Assembly (NCBI GenBank): GCA_028874195.1
Contig: JAPPLM010000032.1
Span: 1 to 64,000 of the forward strand
From: Chloroflexota bacterium
GTDB lineage: Bacteria > Chloroflexota > UBA11872 > VXOZ01
DNA: 64,000 nt
Reading direction: 5' to 3'
Shown here: positions 8,233 to 17,594 of the stretch, piece by piece
Layout of the letters: each line of letters begins with the position of its first letter
Numbering within the stretch: the stretch's first letter is position 1
Program-made: the position numbers and the translations under genes
The notes under the pieces: model-generated
What the model was told of the DNA's origin: nothing
Database searches by the model: none
What the model saw: only the letters and a program-made list of their open reading frames with translations

Positions 8233-9504
8233 ATGGCCATCAAGACCCCCGTTGATACACGCCTCGCGATTGAGGGTGGGACGCCGGTGCGGTCGGAGGA
8301 CGACCCACTGCCCGGAATCTTCCCCCGCGACGTGCCGCAGGAATCTTACGACAACATTAGGGAAGTACTTGAGAAGGGCTTGACTTCCGGCTACTTGCCG
8401 CGTTTCGAGCAGGAATTTGCCGAGGTCAACGGCGCGAAATACTGCGTCTCCCTCGCCAACTGCACCGCCACGCTGCACACAATCATCGCGGCGATGGACA
8501 TCGGGCCCGGCAAAGAGGTCATTGTTAATCCCATTACCGACCTCGGCTCGGTGGCCGGCATCATGGCGCAGGGAGCAATTCCCATCTTCCCGGACGTGGA
8601 TATTCGCACCGGCAACGTTACCGCCGAAACTATCGAGAAGGTCATCTCGGAACGCACCGCGGCCATCATCGCGGTCCACTGGTACGGGCTGCTCTGCCCC
8701 ATGGACGATATTGTGGCGCTGGCGAAGAAGCACGACATCCTGCTCGTCGAGGATGTGTGCCAAGCGCCGCTGGCGAAGTACAAGGGCCGCAATGCCGGCA
8801 CCTTGGGCGACGTGGGCGCGTTCTCGTTCGACGCTGAAAAGCATCTCTCCGGCGGCCATGGCGGCGCACTGCTTACGGACAACAAGGACATTGCCGACCG
8901 CGTGTACCTCTTTGGCGTGAGCCGCGGTGGAGTCCGGGAGGAGCGGTATGGCCGCAAGCACGTTCGCTTTGGCCTGAACATGCGTTTTGGCGAACTGGAA
9001 GCGGCGTTCGTGCTCGGCATGCTCCACATTCTCGAAGGGCAGAATCAGCGCCGCCGCGAGACTGCGGCTGCCCTAAGCTTGCGCATTGAAGAAGATATCC
9101 CCGGCTTGACCCCGCCCTACATCCCTGAAGGTGCCGACCATATCTACTGGTATTACTACCTGCACGTGGACCCGGATGCCTTCACCTGCGACCTCTGGGA
9201 TCTGTCCGACGCCCTCATTGCCGAGGGCCTGACAAGAGCCGAGCCCGGCCCCTGGCAACTGGTGCCCGACAGCCACACGTTCCTGCACACCAAGACGACG
9301 GTGGCTGGCGAATCGCAGTGGCCGTGGGACCACCCCATGAACGAGTTTGCCAAGGACATCGAGTACAGCGCCGATATGGTACCCATCGCCAAAGAGCACG
9401 TGGACACGACCATCCGCTGGAATTGGACGGACAAGTACACCGACCAAGACGTCGAGGACATGGCCACGATCCTCGCAAAGGTGACGGATCGGTATCGGGC
9501 ATAG
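8233..9504 (+). CDS. DegT/DnrJ/EryC1/StrS family PLP-dependent aminotransferase
   Basis: A 423-aa sugar-aminotransferase-fold enzyme. The PLP lysine is Lys203 in SFDAEKHLSGGHGGALL, and VHWYGLLCPMDDI and VEDVCQAPLA match the cofactor-binding strands of the family. Members transfer an amino group to keto-sugars or carry out related PLP chemistry. The particular substrate is unknown. The ATG follows an AAGGAG at about 8219-8224. It is the first gene of a plus-strand run to 18.9 kb. No nucleotide-sugar enzymes or glycosyltransferases lie nearby, which leaves a catabolic role as likely as a glycan one. Confidence 0.85.
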   Translation: MAIKTPVDTRLAIEGGTPVRSEDDPLPGIFPRDVPQESYDNIREVLEKGLTSGYLPRFEQEFAEVNGAKYCVSLANCTATLHTIIAAMDIGPGKEVIVNPITDLGSVAGIMAQGAIPIFPDVDIRTGNVTAETIEKVISERTAAIIAVHWYGLLCPMDDIVALAKKHDILLVEDVCQAPLAKYKGRNAGTLGDVGAFSFDAEKHLSGGHGGALLTDNKDIADRVYLFGVSRGGVREERYGRKHVRFGLNMRFGELEAAFVLGMLHILEGQNQRRRETAAALSLRIEEDIPGLTPPYIPEGADHIYWYYYLHVDPDAFTCDLWDLSDALIAEGLTRAEPGPWQLVPDSHTFLHTKTTVAGESQWPWDHPMNEFAKDIEYSADMVPIAKEHVDTTIRWNWTDKYTDQDVEDMATILAKVTDRYRA

Positions 9505-9841
9505 GGCCCGACGCGTTATGGGGAGTCCAGCTAGGCGGGATGGGGCAGCAAAGGGTTGACCTGTTCTTTTTCAGGGACGGCAACTAATGCGGTCTCAATC
9601 TCGCCTACAGCCAGAGCAATTGCATTTGGGGAATTTAGCGGTAGGCCAAATTCAGAGTGAAGGAAAACCGTTCGTGCTGAGCCTGTCGAAGCATGAACGG
9701 CTGGTGCCAATCTAAGCGAATTCAGCGCTGTACTTTCTGTTCAGCCTTCGACAAGCTCAGGCCGAACGGAACAGGCGCGTGGCTTGAATGGACGTAACAG
9801 CAACCCCTTAATTCCAACACTAGGGCGAGGTTTGTAGAAGC
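9505..9841. repeat. Intergenic stretch with two dispersed repeat copies
   Basis: This 337-base gap shows no convincing gene. Two copies of the TTCGACAAGCTCAG family lie in it. The copy at 9668-9700 is itself a near-palindrome, CCGTTCGTGCT pairing with AGCATGAACGG. The copy at 9740-9769 has the opposite orientation. Short apparent reading frames here only translate the repeat. Confidence 0.7.
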
Positions 9842-10747
9842 ATGTACCCGAACGGCGCGCAATTCTGTCTGAGCCTGACGTTCGATATTGAGATGTCCTA
9901 CAACTTCCCGTATTGGACGTCCGATTATCCTGACTACGGCGCAATCGATCCCCACGTGAAGCAGTACGTTCACACCATGCTTGACGTCGCCAAGAAATAC
10001 GATGTCAAATTCCAGTTCTTCATCGTCGGCAGCGCCTTGGAAGACCCTAACGTCGACTATCTCAAGCGCCTGGTCGCGGAAGGACATGCCCTCGACAACC
10101 ACACCTACCGGCACAGCAACGTCAAGGCGCAACGCGTAGAGAGCCTTCACTCCTCGTATAGAGAGGCGCCGTGGCGCGCGGGCGGCCTCACTCCACTCGA
10201 GTGTTTGCGCCATGAGATTAGGCAGACGACCATCGGTCTGCGCCGGCGGCTGGGCGTTGAAACGAGCGGCTTTCGCACACCGGGCGCGTTCCCCAACGGC
10301 TTGGAAGACGTCCCCGCCGTGCAATCACTGCTCCAGGAAGAAGGATTTCGCTTCGCCTCCGCGCACTACAGGTGCCCCACCGAGCGCACGTGGCATCCGC
10401 CGCGCGGGGACATGGAAGCCGCCGTGCGCCACAGCCTCGACGCTCTCCAACCCTACCGCTATCCCAGCGGCCTGCCGGAAATCCCAATGATGGGCTTGAG
10501 CGACGCTATTGCCTTTCGCTCTTTGGATCTGGACCGCTGGGAGTACATCCACCACACGACGGTTGCTGTGGACCATGCACACGAGCACGGCCAGATCTAT
10601 AGTCTCCTCGCGCATCCCTCTTACCTCGCGGCCCGCGACCCGCACTGTGATATGCTTGACACCGTGCTGCGCCGGGCGCTTGATAAACCCGGTGGTTGCT
10701 GGGTGGCGACCAACCGGCAAGTAAACGAGACCGTGCTCGCGGCATAG
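9842..10747 (+). CDS. Polysaccharide deacetylase (NodB-fold) family protein
   Basis: A 301-aa carbohydrate esterase family 4-type protein. Motif 1 is LTFDIEM instead of the usual TFDDG, a variant seen in members acting on non-chitin substrates. Motif 2 is DNHTYRHSN, supplying the metal-binding His pair. TSGFRTPGAFPNG gives motif 3 Arg. It probably removes acyl groups from a sugar or hydrolyses a related C-N bond. No signal peptide is visible, which argues for a cytosolic substrate. The start at ATG 9842 has only a weak ribosome binding site (AGAAG). Confidence 0.82.
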   Translation: MYPNGAQFCLSLTFDIEMSYNFPYWTSDYPDYGAIDPHVKQYVHTMLDVAKKYDVKFQFFIVGSALEDPNVDYLKRLVAEGHALDNHTYRHSNVKAQRVESLHSSYREAPWRAGGLTPLECLRHEIRQTTIGLRRRLGVETSGFRTPGAFPNGLEDVPAVQSLLQEEGFRFASAHYRCPTERTWHPPRGDMEAAVRHSLDALQPYRYPSGLPEIPMMGLSDAIAFRSLDLDRWEYIHHTTVAVDHAHEHGQIYSLLAHPSYLAARDPHCDMLDTVLRRALDKPGGCWVATNRQVNETVLAA

Positions 10748-10908
10748 GGTGGCAAGGACTGACTGTCGCTGAACCAAGTCCGGTACCTGACTGTTTTCCC
10801 AGTCTATGCCCGCATGCAATCGCTCAGGCGCAGTGCCGCTTGAAGCATTCGCAGCTTCTTGGATAGGCCACGACAACTCCCTTCACATCCCCTTGGGGGC
10901 CGAGCACC

Positions 10909-12360
10909 GTGGGAACTCTCGCCGGCACAATTGTCGACGCCCCGAGCGGCAATCCGCTCGCTGCAAAAGTATCCGTGCAGGGCAGTGGCGGTCTTTTTCA
11001 CGCCCCCGAAGGCGCAATCGAGACTGTAGGAACGACCAATCCTTTCTTCTATGCTGACGGGACGTTTGTAGTCGATCTCCCACGCGGGCAAGCGGACGTT
11101 AGAGTGGAACGGGGTACGGAGTACGCGCCCTTGCACCTTACGGTCAAAGTGCCCTTGAAGGGAATCGTCAACCTCTCACTTCCGCTGCAGCGCTGGATCA
11201 GTCTCAACGAACAGGGCTGGTATCCCGGTAATACGCACATTCATTACCGCGAATTTGAGACCCGTCCCGAGGAACGGCTCCGCTTTGATTCAGAAGTTGA
11301 AGACCTGACTGTCACCGTCATCAGCATCCTCCAGCAACAGGAACTCGCCTACGCCACCAATCGCTTCCCTGTCGGTGAAATGGCGCATCCTACCAGACCG
11401 CACTGGGTGCTCGACGTTGGTGAAGAGACTCGGCACAATGCCGTGCTGGGCGATAGCAGTTCCGGCTACGGCCACGTGATGCTCGTGAGGCTTCAAGAGC
11501 AGGTAGATCCTCTCAGTCGCGGCGTGTTGGTAGATGATTCCGATCCCGACTATCCACCGCTCATAGACGCCTGCGATGCAGCGCGGTCGCAGGGCGGGGT
11601 CGTGATCTGGTGCCACAACGGCTGGGGCATGGAAGCGCCGATTGCCGCTTCCCTCAACCGAATTGATGCGCTCAACCTCTTCGACCCATACTGGCTCGAT
11701 ACAGAATACGATCTCTGGTATCACCTTCTGAACTGCGGCTTCAAGCTACCGGCGAGTACGGGCTCCGACTGGTTCATTTGTTCGGCAAATCGCGTTTACA
11801 CGCACCTGGAAGACTCATTCACTTACGACCGCTGGCTTGAGACACTGCGGGCCGGTCGCTCGTACATCACGAACGGACCGGTGCTCGAACTCAAAGTTGA
11901 TGGATGCTCGCCAGGCAAGTCTCTTGATCTCCACACACGCCAGCCGAAGCAAGTGAGTGCTGAGGTCCGCTGGCAGGCGCACCGACCCATAGAGAGTGTG
12001 GAAATCATCATGAACGGCACTGTCGTTGCAGGCGAGCAGACCGCAAGCGGGAGCACAGAGGGCAAACTCAACGCTACGGTAGCCGCGCCCAACGACGGGT
12101 GGATTGCGGCGCGCTGCTCCGGCAAGAGCCGCGATAGCTACGGCCATGCCCAATGGGCCCACACGAGCCCGGTTTACTTGAAGACCGGCAGCAAAGACTC
12201 TGCGACGAGGAAGTCGGCACAATTCTTCGTCAACAGGATCGAGCGCTCGCTACAGTGGATCACAGAAAAGGGGCGCTTCGAGGAAGCGGCCCATCGCCAG
12301 CGTATGCAACAGCTCTTTCGTGAAGGCCGGGGGGCCTTCCTGCGCTTGGCGCAAGGATAG
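10909..12360 (+). CDS. CehA/McbA-like PHP-fold metallohydrolase with N-terminal beta domain
   Basis: A 483-aa protein starting with GTG. Residues 1-90 (GTLAGTIVDAPSGNPLAAKV) resemble a carboxypeptidase-regulatory-like beta sandwich. The remainder resembles the CehA/McbA branch of PHP phosphoesterases, with WYPGNTHIHYREFET as the first metal motif and GGVVIWCHNGWG and LPASTGSDWFI further on. CehA and McbA hydrolyse carbamates or esters, so substrate assignment by name is unsafe. It is the first of three such genes in the window, but it is shorter and only distantly like those at 34737 and 43879. No export signal is evident. Confidence 0.68.
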   Translation: MGTLAGTIVDAPSGNPLAAKVSVQGSGGLFHAPEGAIETVGTTNPFFYADGTFVVDLPRGQADVRVERGTEYAPLHLTVKVPLKGIVNLSLPLQRWISLNEQGWYPGNTHIHYREFETRPEERLRFDSEVEDLTVTVISILQQQELAYATNRFPVGEMAHPTRPHWVLDVGEETRHNAVLGDSSSGYGHVMLVRLQEQVDPLSRGVLVDDSDPDYPPLIDACDAARSQGGVVIWCHNGWGMEAPIAASLNRIDALNLFDPYWLDTEYDLWYHLLNCGFKLPASTGSDWFICSANRVYTHLEDSFTYDRWLETLRAGRSYITNGPVLELKVDGCSPGKSLDLHTRQPKQVSAEVRWQAHRPIESVEIIMNGTVVAGEQTASGSTEGKLNATVAAPNDGWIAARCSGKSRDSYGHAQWAHTSPVYLKTGSKDSATRKSAQFFVNRIERSLQWITEKGRFEEAAHRQRMQQLFREGRGAFLRLAQG

Positions 12361-12414
12361 TATCCTTAGGGCGGGCGTTTTTTCAACCGGAGAGAGCCAT
12401 GAAAGGATGTTTGG

Positions 12415-13665
12415 GTGACGGCGGTTGATACAGAACTCCAGTGGCTGCAGTGCGCGCGGTGCGACGAGCGGTATGCGATTGGAACATACACGTTTGGCTG
12501 TCCGAGTTGCTTTGAGGCGGGCCGGCAAGGTCCGTTGGACTTTCAGGTTAACCTGGCAGATGGCGTGCCTGCCGAATTCCAAAAGGCGTGGGATGCCGGG
12601 CCGCAGCACAATATCTGGCGCTATGGCGACCTGCTCCCCGCGGTAGATAACCCGCTGAGCCTCGACGAAGGCGGTACGCCGCTTACGTTTCTTGATGACC
12701 TGAGTGACGGGCTTGGCCTTAGTGTTTATGTCAAGAATGAGACCATGAATCCCACGTGGTCGTTCAAGGACCGCCACGCCGCCGTAAACATCACCATGGC
12801 GCGCCAACTCGGCCATACAAAAGTCGTGGCGTCGTCCACCGGCAACGCCGGACAGGCCGTGGCGGCGTATGCGGCACTGGCGGGCCTGCGCGCGCTGATT
12901 ATCGGCTACCCAACCTCGTCGGAGTTGCTCCGCCGCGTGATGCAGATTCACGGCGCGTCTGTTGTAACAATGCCAAAGCCTGAAATCGGCAAGATGATGC
13001 GGCAACTCGTTGAAGATCACGGCTGGTTGCCCGTTGGTTCTTCAGACCCCAATCCGCTCGCAAGTCCCTATGGCGTCACAGGCTACAAGACCATAGGCTA
13101 TGAAATCGCGAGTTCCCTCGGTAAAGCGCCGGATGCCATCCTCGTGCCTACGGGCGGTGGCGACAGCCTCTACGGCATTTGGCGGGGATTGAATGACCTG
13201 CGGGACATGGGACTGATAGACCGCCTGCCGCGCATGGTGGGCTGCCAGACCGAGGCGACCCATCCGCTATTGCACGCGTTGTTGAATGAAAGCGATGAAA
13301 TCAAAGTACAGCCGGAACCGGACTCCCTAGCCACGTCAATAATCGAAGGACGCTGCGGTATGCACGCGCTGCGCGCACTCTATGACTCAGGCGGCACCGC
13401 TACGGCGGTTACCGAAGACGAATTACGCCAAGCCATACATCGGATGGCTGGCCGAGGGTTCTTCTTCGAAAGCGCCTCGCTTGCCACGATCGCCAGTCTT
13501 CTGCGCCTCCATGGTGACGGGTACTTCACACCTGGTGAAACCGTCGTCTGTGTCATCACCGGTTCGGGCGTCAAGTGGCCGGACGTGATTAACCAGATTG
13601 TGCCGGCCGCTCCCCACTTGGAGCAGCCGAGTATTAGTGCGTTAGCGGACGTTATGGAACTGTAA
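12415..13665 (+). CDS. Threonine synthase-like PLP enzyme with zinc ribbon
   Basis: A 416-aa fold-type II PLP enzyme. Cys13, Cys16, Cys29 and Cys32 form an N-terminal zinc-ribbon-like element. The PLP lysine is Lys118 in TWSFKDRHAA. SSTGNAGQAVAAYA binds the cofactor phosphate and LVPTGGGDSLYGIW is the glycine-rich loop. This pattern matches ThrC, which makes threonine from O-phosphohomoserine, and its paralogues. The surrounding enzymes are not threonine-pathway genes, so a diverged lyase or synthase is equally possible. The GTG at 12415 lies 54 bases after the preceding stop. Confidence 0.78.
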   Translation: MTAVDTELQWLQCARCDERYAIGTYTFGCPSCFEAGRQGPLDFQVNLADGVPAEFQKAWDAGPQHNIWRYGDLLPAVDNPLSLDEGGTPLTFLDDLSDGLGLSVYVKNETMNPTWSFKDRHAAVNITMARQLGHTKVVASSTGNAGQAVAAYAALAGLRALIIGYPTSSELLRRVMQIHGASVVTMPKPEIGKMMRQLVEDHGWLPVGSSDPNPLASPYGVTGYKTIGYEIASSLGKAPDAILVPTGGGDSLYGIWRGLNDLRDMGLIDRLPRMVGCQTEATHPLLHALLNESDEIKVQPEPDSLATSIIEGRCGMHALRALYDSGGTATAVTEDELRQAIHRMAGRGFFFESASLATIASLLRLHGDGYFTPGETVVCVITGSGVKWPDVINQIVPAAPHLEQPSISALADVMEL

Positions 13666-13749
13666 CGGAGCCTCAGGCTTCGCATGATCATTGATTTAGC
13701 ATTACTCTAAGTTCTGAAACGTCAATTTCGTAGGAGCGGAGACACCACT

Positions 13750-15258
13750 ATGAAGCGATCGCATCGGGTAGCCGTCGGCTCAATCTTGACCGAGTGCAAT
13801 CAATTCGGTGGCAAGCTCATTGGACACGCCGAGTTCGCTCGCAGCCAGCTTGCCCGTTGTGACGAAGTTATGTCAATTGAAGGCGGCGCTGTCGGCGGAA
13901 TGCTGCACACTTTGCGGGAACGCGACACTGATATTGTGCCGCTCGTGGTGGCAAGCGCCTATCCCGGTGGGCCAATTTCGCAAGAGTGCTACGCGCAACT
14001 GAAAGCGGACCTGCTTGCCGATCTCACTAAAGCTTTGCCGGTGGACGGCGTCCTCCTGGCGCTCCACGGCGCGGCGGTAACGACTGAAATCGATGACGTG
14101 GAAGGCGATCTAATCGCAGCGGCGCGCGAAATTGTCGGGCCCGGCGTGCCTGTGATCGGCACGCTCGACCTGCATGCCAACGTCACGACGCAGATGATGC
14201 GCGAATCTGACGGCCTGGTAGCCTGGGAGACCTATCCCCACGTAGACCCCTTCACCACCGGCGTGCGCGGCGCCAGGCTCCTCCTCGGCATCCTCGACGG
14301 CGCCCACAGGCCGGCTATGGCCATGGCAAAGGTGCCGATCCTCACGAGCGCCATCAATGCAAGCACTGTGGGTGAAGGCCCTTTTGCTGACGTGATGCGC
14401 CTGGCCAAGTCTTTTGAAGAACGACCGGAAGTACTGTCCACCAGCGCGTTTCACGCCCACGCGACGCTTGACGTCCCGGAAATGGGCGGCGGCGGCCTGG
14501 TGATTACGGATGGGGACGAGGAGCTCGCCGTTACTCTGGCAAACGACATCGCGCAACTCATGTGGGAGAAGCGTTTTGCCCTCGAGCCGGATACGCTGAC
14601 ACCTGTGGAAGCGGTCAACGAAGGAATGCAAATCCCAGGAGGCCCCATCATTCTGGTGGAATGCGCCGACTGCGTGGGCGGCGGCGCGGCCGGCGACAGC
14701 GTGGTCACGATCCCCGCCCTGCAAGACCTCAGCGAGGGGTTTGCCATCATAACGGTGGTCGATCCGGAAGCGGCTGCGCTCTGCCACCAATCCGGCGAAG
14801 GCAATGCAGTGACGGTTTCACTGGGACACAAAATTGATCTCCAATGGGGTAGTCCCATGACCTTGACCGGCGTTGTCCGCGCGCTCAGCGACGGCGAGTT
14901 CCAATATACCGGCGGTATCTGGGCCCACGAGTGGGCGGAAATGGGGCCTTCGGCGGTGCTCGAGTGCGGCAGCGCTCGCATTCTGATTACGACTCACGGC
15001 ACCTACGAATGGCGCGACGAGCAGTTCCGCGCGCTGAACATGGACATCGAGGGCGCGAAATTCATCGTGGCAAAGAATCCCATGAACTATCGCCAAACGT
15101 ACAATGAGATTGCGAAAGGCGAGTTCGTCTTGGACACGCCAGGCGCTACGCCTCCAACGCTCAAGCACTTCACCTATCACAAAGTCCCTCGCCCTTACTT
15201 CCCGCTGGTAGACGAGATTCCTGATTTTTCTCCCACACTCCTGCGCGGTAGCCAGTAA
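13750..15258 (+). CDS. M81 family metallopeptidase (MlrC-like)
   Basis: A 502-aa protein of the MlrC family, named after microcystinase C, a zinc enzyme that opens linear microcystin products. ILTECNQFGG at the N-terminus, VLLALHGAAV, GTLDLHANVT and ETYPHVDPFTTG are the family's conserved blocks and carry likely zinc ligands. The natural substrate in most bacteria is unknown and may be a small amide or peptide. An AGGAG lies upstream of the ATG. The FAD oxidase gene begins only 17 bases after its stop, so the two are probably cotranscribed. Confidence 0.85.
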   Translation: MKRSHRVAVGSILTECNQFGGKLIGHAEFARSQLARCDEVMSIEGGAVGGMLHTLRERDTDIVPLVVASAYPGGPISQECYAQLKADLLADLTKALPVDGVLLALHGAAVTTEIDDVEGDLIAAAREIVGPGVPVIGTLDLHANVTTQMMRESDGLVAWETYPHVDPFTTGVRGARLLLGILDGAHRPAMAMAKVPILTSAINASTVGEGPFADVMRLAKSFEERPEVLSTSAFHAHATLDVPEMGGGGLVITDGDEELAVTLANDIAQLMWEKRFALEPDTLTPVEAVNEGMQIPGGPIILVECADCVGGGAAGDSVVTIPALQDLSEGFAIITVVDPEAAALCHQSGEGNAVTVSLGHKIDLQWGSPMTLTGVVRALSDGEFQYTGGIWAHEWAEMGPSAVLECGSARILITTHGTYEWRDEQFRALNMDIEGAKFIVAKNPMNYRQTYNEIAKGEFVLDTPGATPPTLKHFTYHKVPRPYFPLVDEIPDFSPTLLRGSQ

Positions 15259-15275
15259 GAAAAGAGTAGACAAAG

Positions 15276-16682
15276 ATGTCTGGCGAACTCGTCAACGACC
15301 TGCACTCGCAACTCAATCCCACCACGGTGGAGCGTATCGCGCCAGTGGATTCGCTGGAGTCCATCCAGGCGGCAATAGCCGCGGCGCAGAGGGAGGGCAA
15401 GTCACTCTCCATCGCCGGTGGACGGCACGCCATGGGAGCGCAGCAGTTCGGCACGGATACGGTCTTGCTGGATACCGTGCCAATGAACCGGGTGTTGGAT
15501 TTTGACGCTGAAGCAGGCTTGATCACGGTCGAGGCGGGGATCTACTGGCCGGAACTCATCGCTGCCTGCCGGCAGGCCGGAGCCGCTCACGCGCAGAAGT
15601 GGGCGATCGCCCAAAAGCAGACCGGCGGAGACCGCATGAGTATTGGCGGGGCACTCGCGGCAAATGTACACGGCCGCGGTCTCAGCATGCGACCGATCAT
15701 CACCGATGTCGAATCATTCGTGCTCGTTGACGCCGACGGTCACGTTAGAAACTGCAGTCGGAATGAAAACGCTGACCTCTTTCGGCTCGTCATCGGCGGC
15801 TACGGTCTCTTTGGCGTCGTCTATAGTATCACGCTCCGCCTTGTGCCGCTGCAGAAACTGCGCCGCGCCGTCAGTGTCATTGACATTGAAGAACTCATGT
15901 CTGCATTCGAGCAACGCATCGAGGAGGGATTCCTCTATGGTGACTTTCAGTATTCGATAGATGATTCTTCCGTCAACTATCTTACAAGAGGAGTGTTTTC
16001 CTGCTACCGACCCATTTCTATGGACACGCCTATTCCCAGCGATCAAGTGGAGCTATCCGTCGACGATTGGCGGCGCTTGATCCTCTATGCTCATGCCAAC
16101 AAACCGCAGGCGTTCGAGGAGTATGTCGCCCACTATCTTGCGACGGACGGTCAGATCTACTGGTCGGACTTGCATCAACTCGGCTACTACGAGGAAAACT
16201 ACCACCGCATGCTCGATCAGCACCTGCGCGCCCCTGCTCCCGCAACGGAGGTTATCACCGAAATCTACGTGCCGCGCAATGTTCTGGCGCAATTCATGTA
16301 CGCTGTCCGCGAGGATTTCCGGCGGCACAAGACCGAGGTGGTCTATGGCACTATCCGCCTCGTTGAGCGTGATGAAGAGAGTTTCCTGGCCTGGGCGCGC
16401 GAGAGCTTCGCCTGCATCATCTTCAACCTGCACGTGTCGCACACGTCCGAAGGCAAAGAGCACGCCGCGGCATCCTTCCGGCGCCTAATCGACCGGGCGA
16501 TCCAATACGGCGGCAGCTACTATCTGACCTATCACAGGCACGCCACACGTGCGCAGGTGGAACAGTGCTACCCGCAATTTCCCGAGTTTATCCGCCAAAA
16601 GCGGCGCTACGACCCGGACGAGCGAATTCAGAGTGACTGGTATCGCCATTACACCACTATGTTTTCGGATGCGACCAGCTAG
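15276..16682 (+). CDS. FAD-binding oxidoreductase (FAD_binding_4 type)
   Basis: A 468-aa FAD-linked oxidase. The FAD domain is clear: LSIAGGRHAMGAQQFG around residues 45-60, then GGDRMSIGGALAANVHGRG and VIGGYGLFGVVYSITLRLVP. No covalent-flavin Cys/His pair or berberine-bridge motif stands out. The C-terminal substrate domain is not distinctive. The family oxidises hydroxyl groups of sugars, lactones or hydroxyacids. It follows the M81 gene by 17 bases and should share its transcript. Confidence 0.82.
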   Translation: MSGELVNDLHSQLNPTTVERIAPVDSLESIQAAIAAAQREGKSLSIAGGRHAMGAQQFGTDTVLLDTVPMNRVLDFDAEAGLITVEAGIYWPELIAACRQAGAAHAQKWAIAQKQTGGDRMSIGGALAANVHGRGLSMRPIITDVESFVLVDADGHVRNCSRNENADLFRLVIGGYGLFGVVYSITLRLVPLQKLRRAVSVIDIEELMSAFEQRIEEGFLYGDFQYSIDDSSVNYLTRGVFSCYRPISMDTPIPSDQVELSVDDWRRLILYAHANKPQAFEEYVAHYLATDGQIYWSDLHQLGYYEENYHRMLDQHLRAPAPATEVITEIYVPRNVLAQFMYAVREDFRRHKTEVVYGTIRLVERDEESFLAWARESFACIIFNLHVSHTSEGKEHAAASFRRLIDRAIQYGGSYYLTYHRHATRAQVEQCYPQFPEFIRQKRRYDPDERIQSDWYRHYTTMFSDATS

Positions 16683-16824
16683 GCTAGGTAACAGCGTGGG
16701 AAGTGAATGGAGGGGACGCTATCTGGAGTGTTTGTTTCTGCCCCCTGCACCTAATGAGAGTGTTGCTTAGTCCTCTGCGAACACCCACTCCAAGGAGAAG
16801 CAACCCATCAAAATCCACGAACCC

Positions 16825-17481
16825 ATGACCGTCTTAACCGACCTTGCGCTCGGTATCTGCAACGCGCGGTGGGGCGCCGCCCTGTTTCGCCAAGGCTGCG
16901 CGCAGCGGCAATACTCCCAGATACTTTGGGGCGTAGGCTTCCTTGCGGCAGCCATGGCGGCAATCCTCGGCGGCATCTCGCATGCCGTAGGCGATCAGTC
17001 ACCGCCGACGCGGCGCAAGCTTTGGAAGGGGACAACCCTGGCAACGGGCCTAACGAGCGCAAGCATGTTCGCGAGCACCGCGCTTGCGTGCACGACGCGA
17101 CCGCTGAAGGGCAAGCTCCTCATGGGCATCCTGGCGAAACTGCTGGCCTACTGCGCATGGATGACATCGCATGATAGATTCCTCTACGTAATCATCGATT
17201 ACGCTTCAGCCATGGCAGGCATCATCGCTTTCCATGGCCCGGAAGCGCGGCGCAGCGGCGCCTCCCACTCACGCTTTATTCTGGGAGGCGTCTTTGTCTC
17301 AATCGCTGCCGCTCTGGTGCAGATCCGCAAAGTCACGCTTCATCGCCACTTCAACCACAATGACTTGTATCATCTCATACAGATTGGCGCCTGTTATCTT
17401 TTCTATAGGGGTGGGCGGCTGTTGCAAGATCAGCGGGAGCAGTCAGAGAAACAGACCTCCGGCTCGGCCGGTGACAGGTGA
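16825..17481 (+). CDS. Multi-pass membrane protein of unknown function
   Basis: A 218-aa protein with about six hydrophobic segments (near residues 32-50, 75-92, 98-112, 118-135, 148-165 and 182-196). A conserved-looking polar motif HFNHNDLYHLIQ lies near residue 174, ahead of the last membrane segment. A motif with several His and an Asp at this position recalls CREST-type membrane hydrolases (alkaline ceramidase, PAQR), but the similarity is by eye and weak. The start is uncertain, since the AAGGAG at about 16793 is 30 bases upstream. No function is assigned. Confidence 0.6.
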   Translation: MTVLTDLALGICNARWGAALFRQGCAQRQYSQILWGVGFLAAAMAAILGGISHAVGDQSPPTRRKLWKGTTLATGLTSASMFASTALACTTRPLKGKLLMGILAKLLAYCAWMTSHDRFLYVIIDYASAMAGIIAFHGPEARRSGASHSRFILGGVFVSIAAALVQIRKVTLHRHFNHNDLYHLIQIGACYLFYRGGRLLQDQREQSEKQTSGSAGDR

Positions 17482-17594
17482 TGAAATGCTGCTTTCCGAG
17501 CGTTGACGAGCGGCGAGCGTAAGCTACCGGGTGACAGCAACCGGCACATTATCAATTCCAGGTCAGGTACCCTAGACCTCGAAGGAGGAGCGCT

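Noticed and set aside
8227-9027. 266-codon minus-strand frame over the aminotransferase
   Set aside because: Antisense to the PLP enzyme's conserved core; no ribosome binding site or domain.
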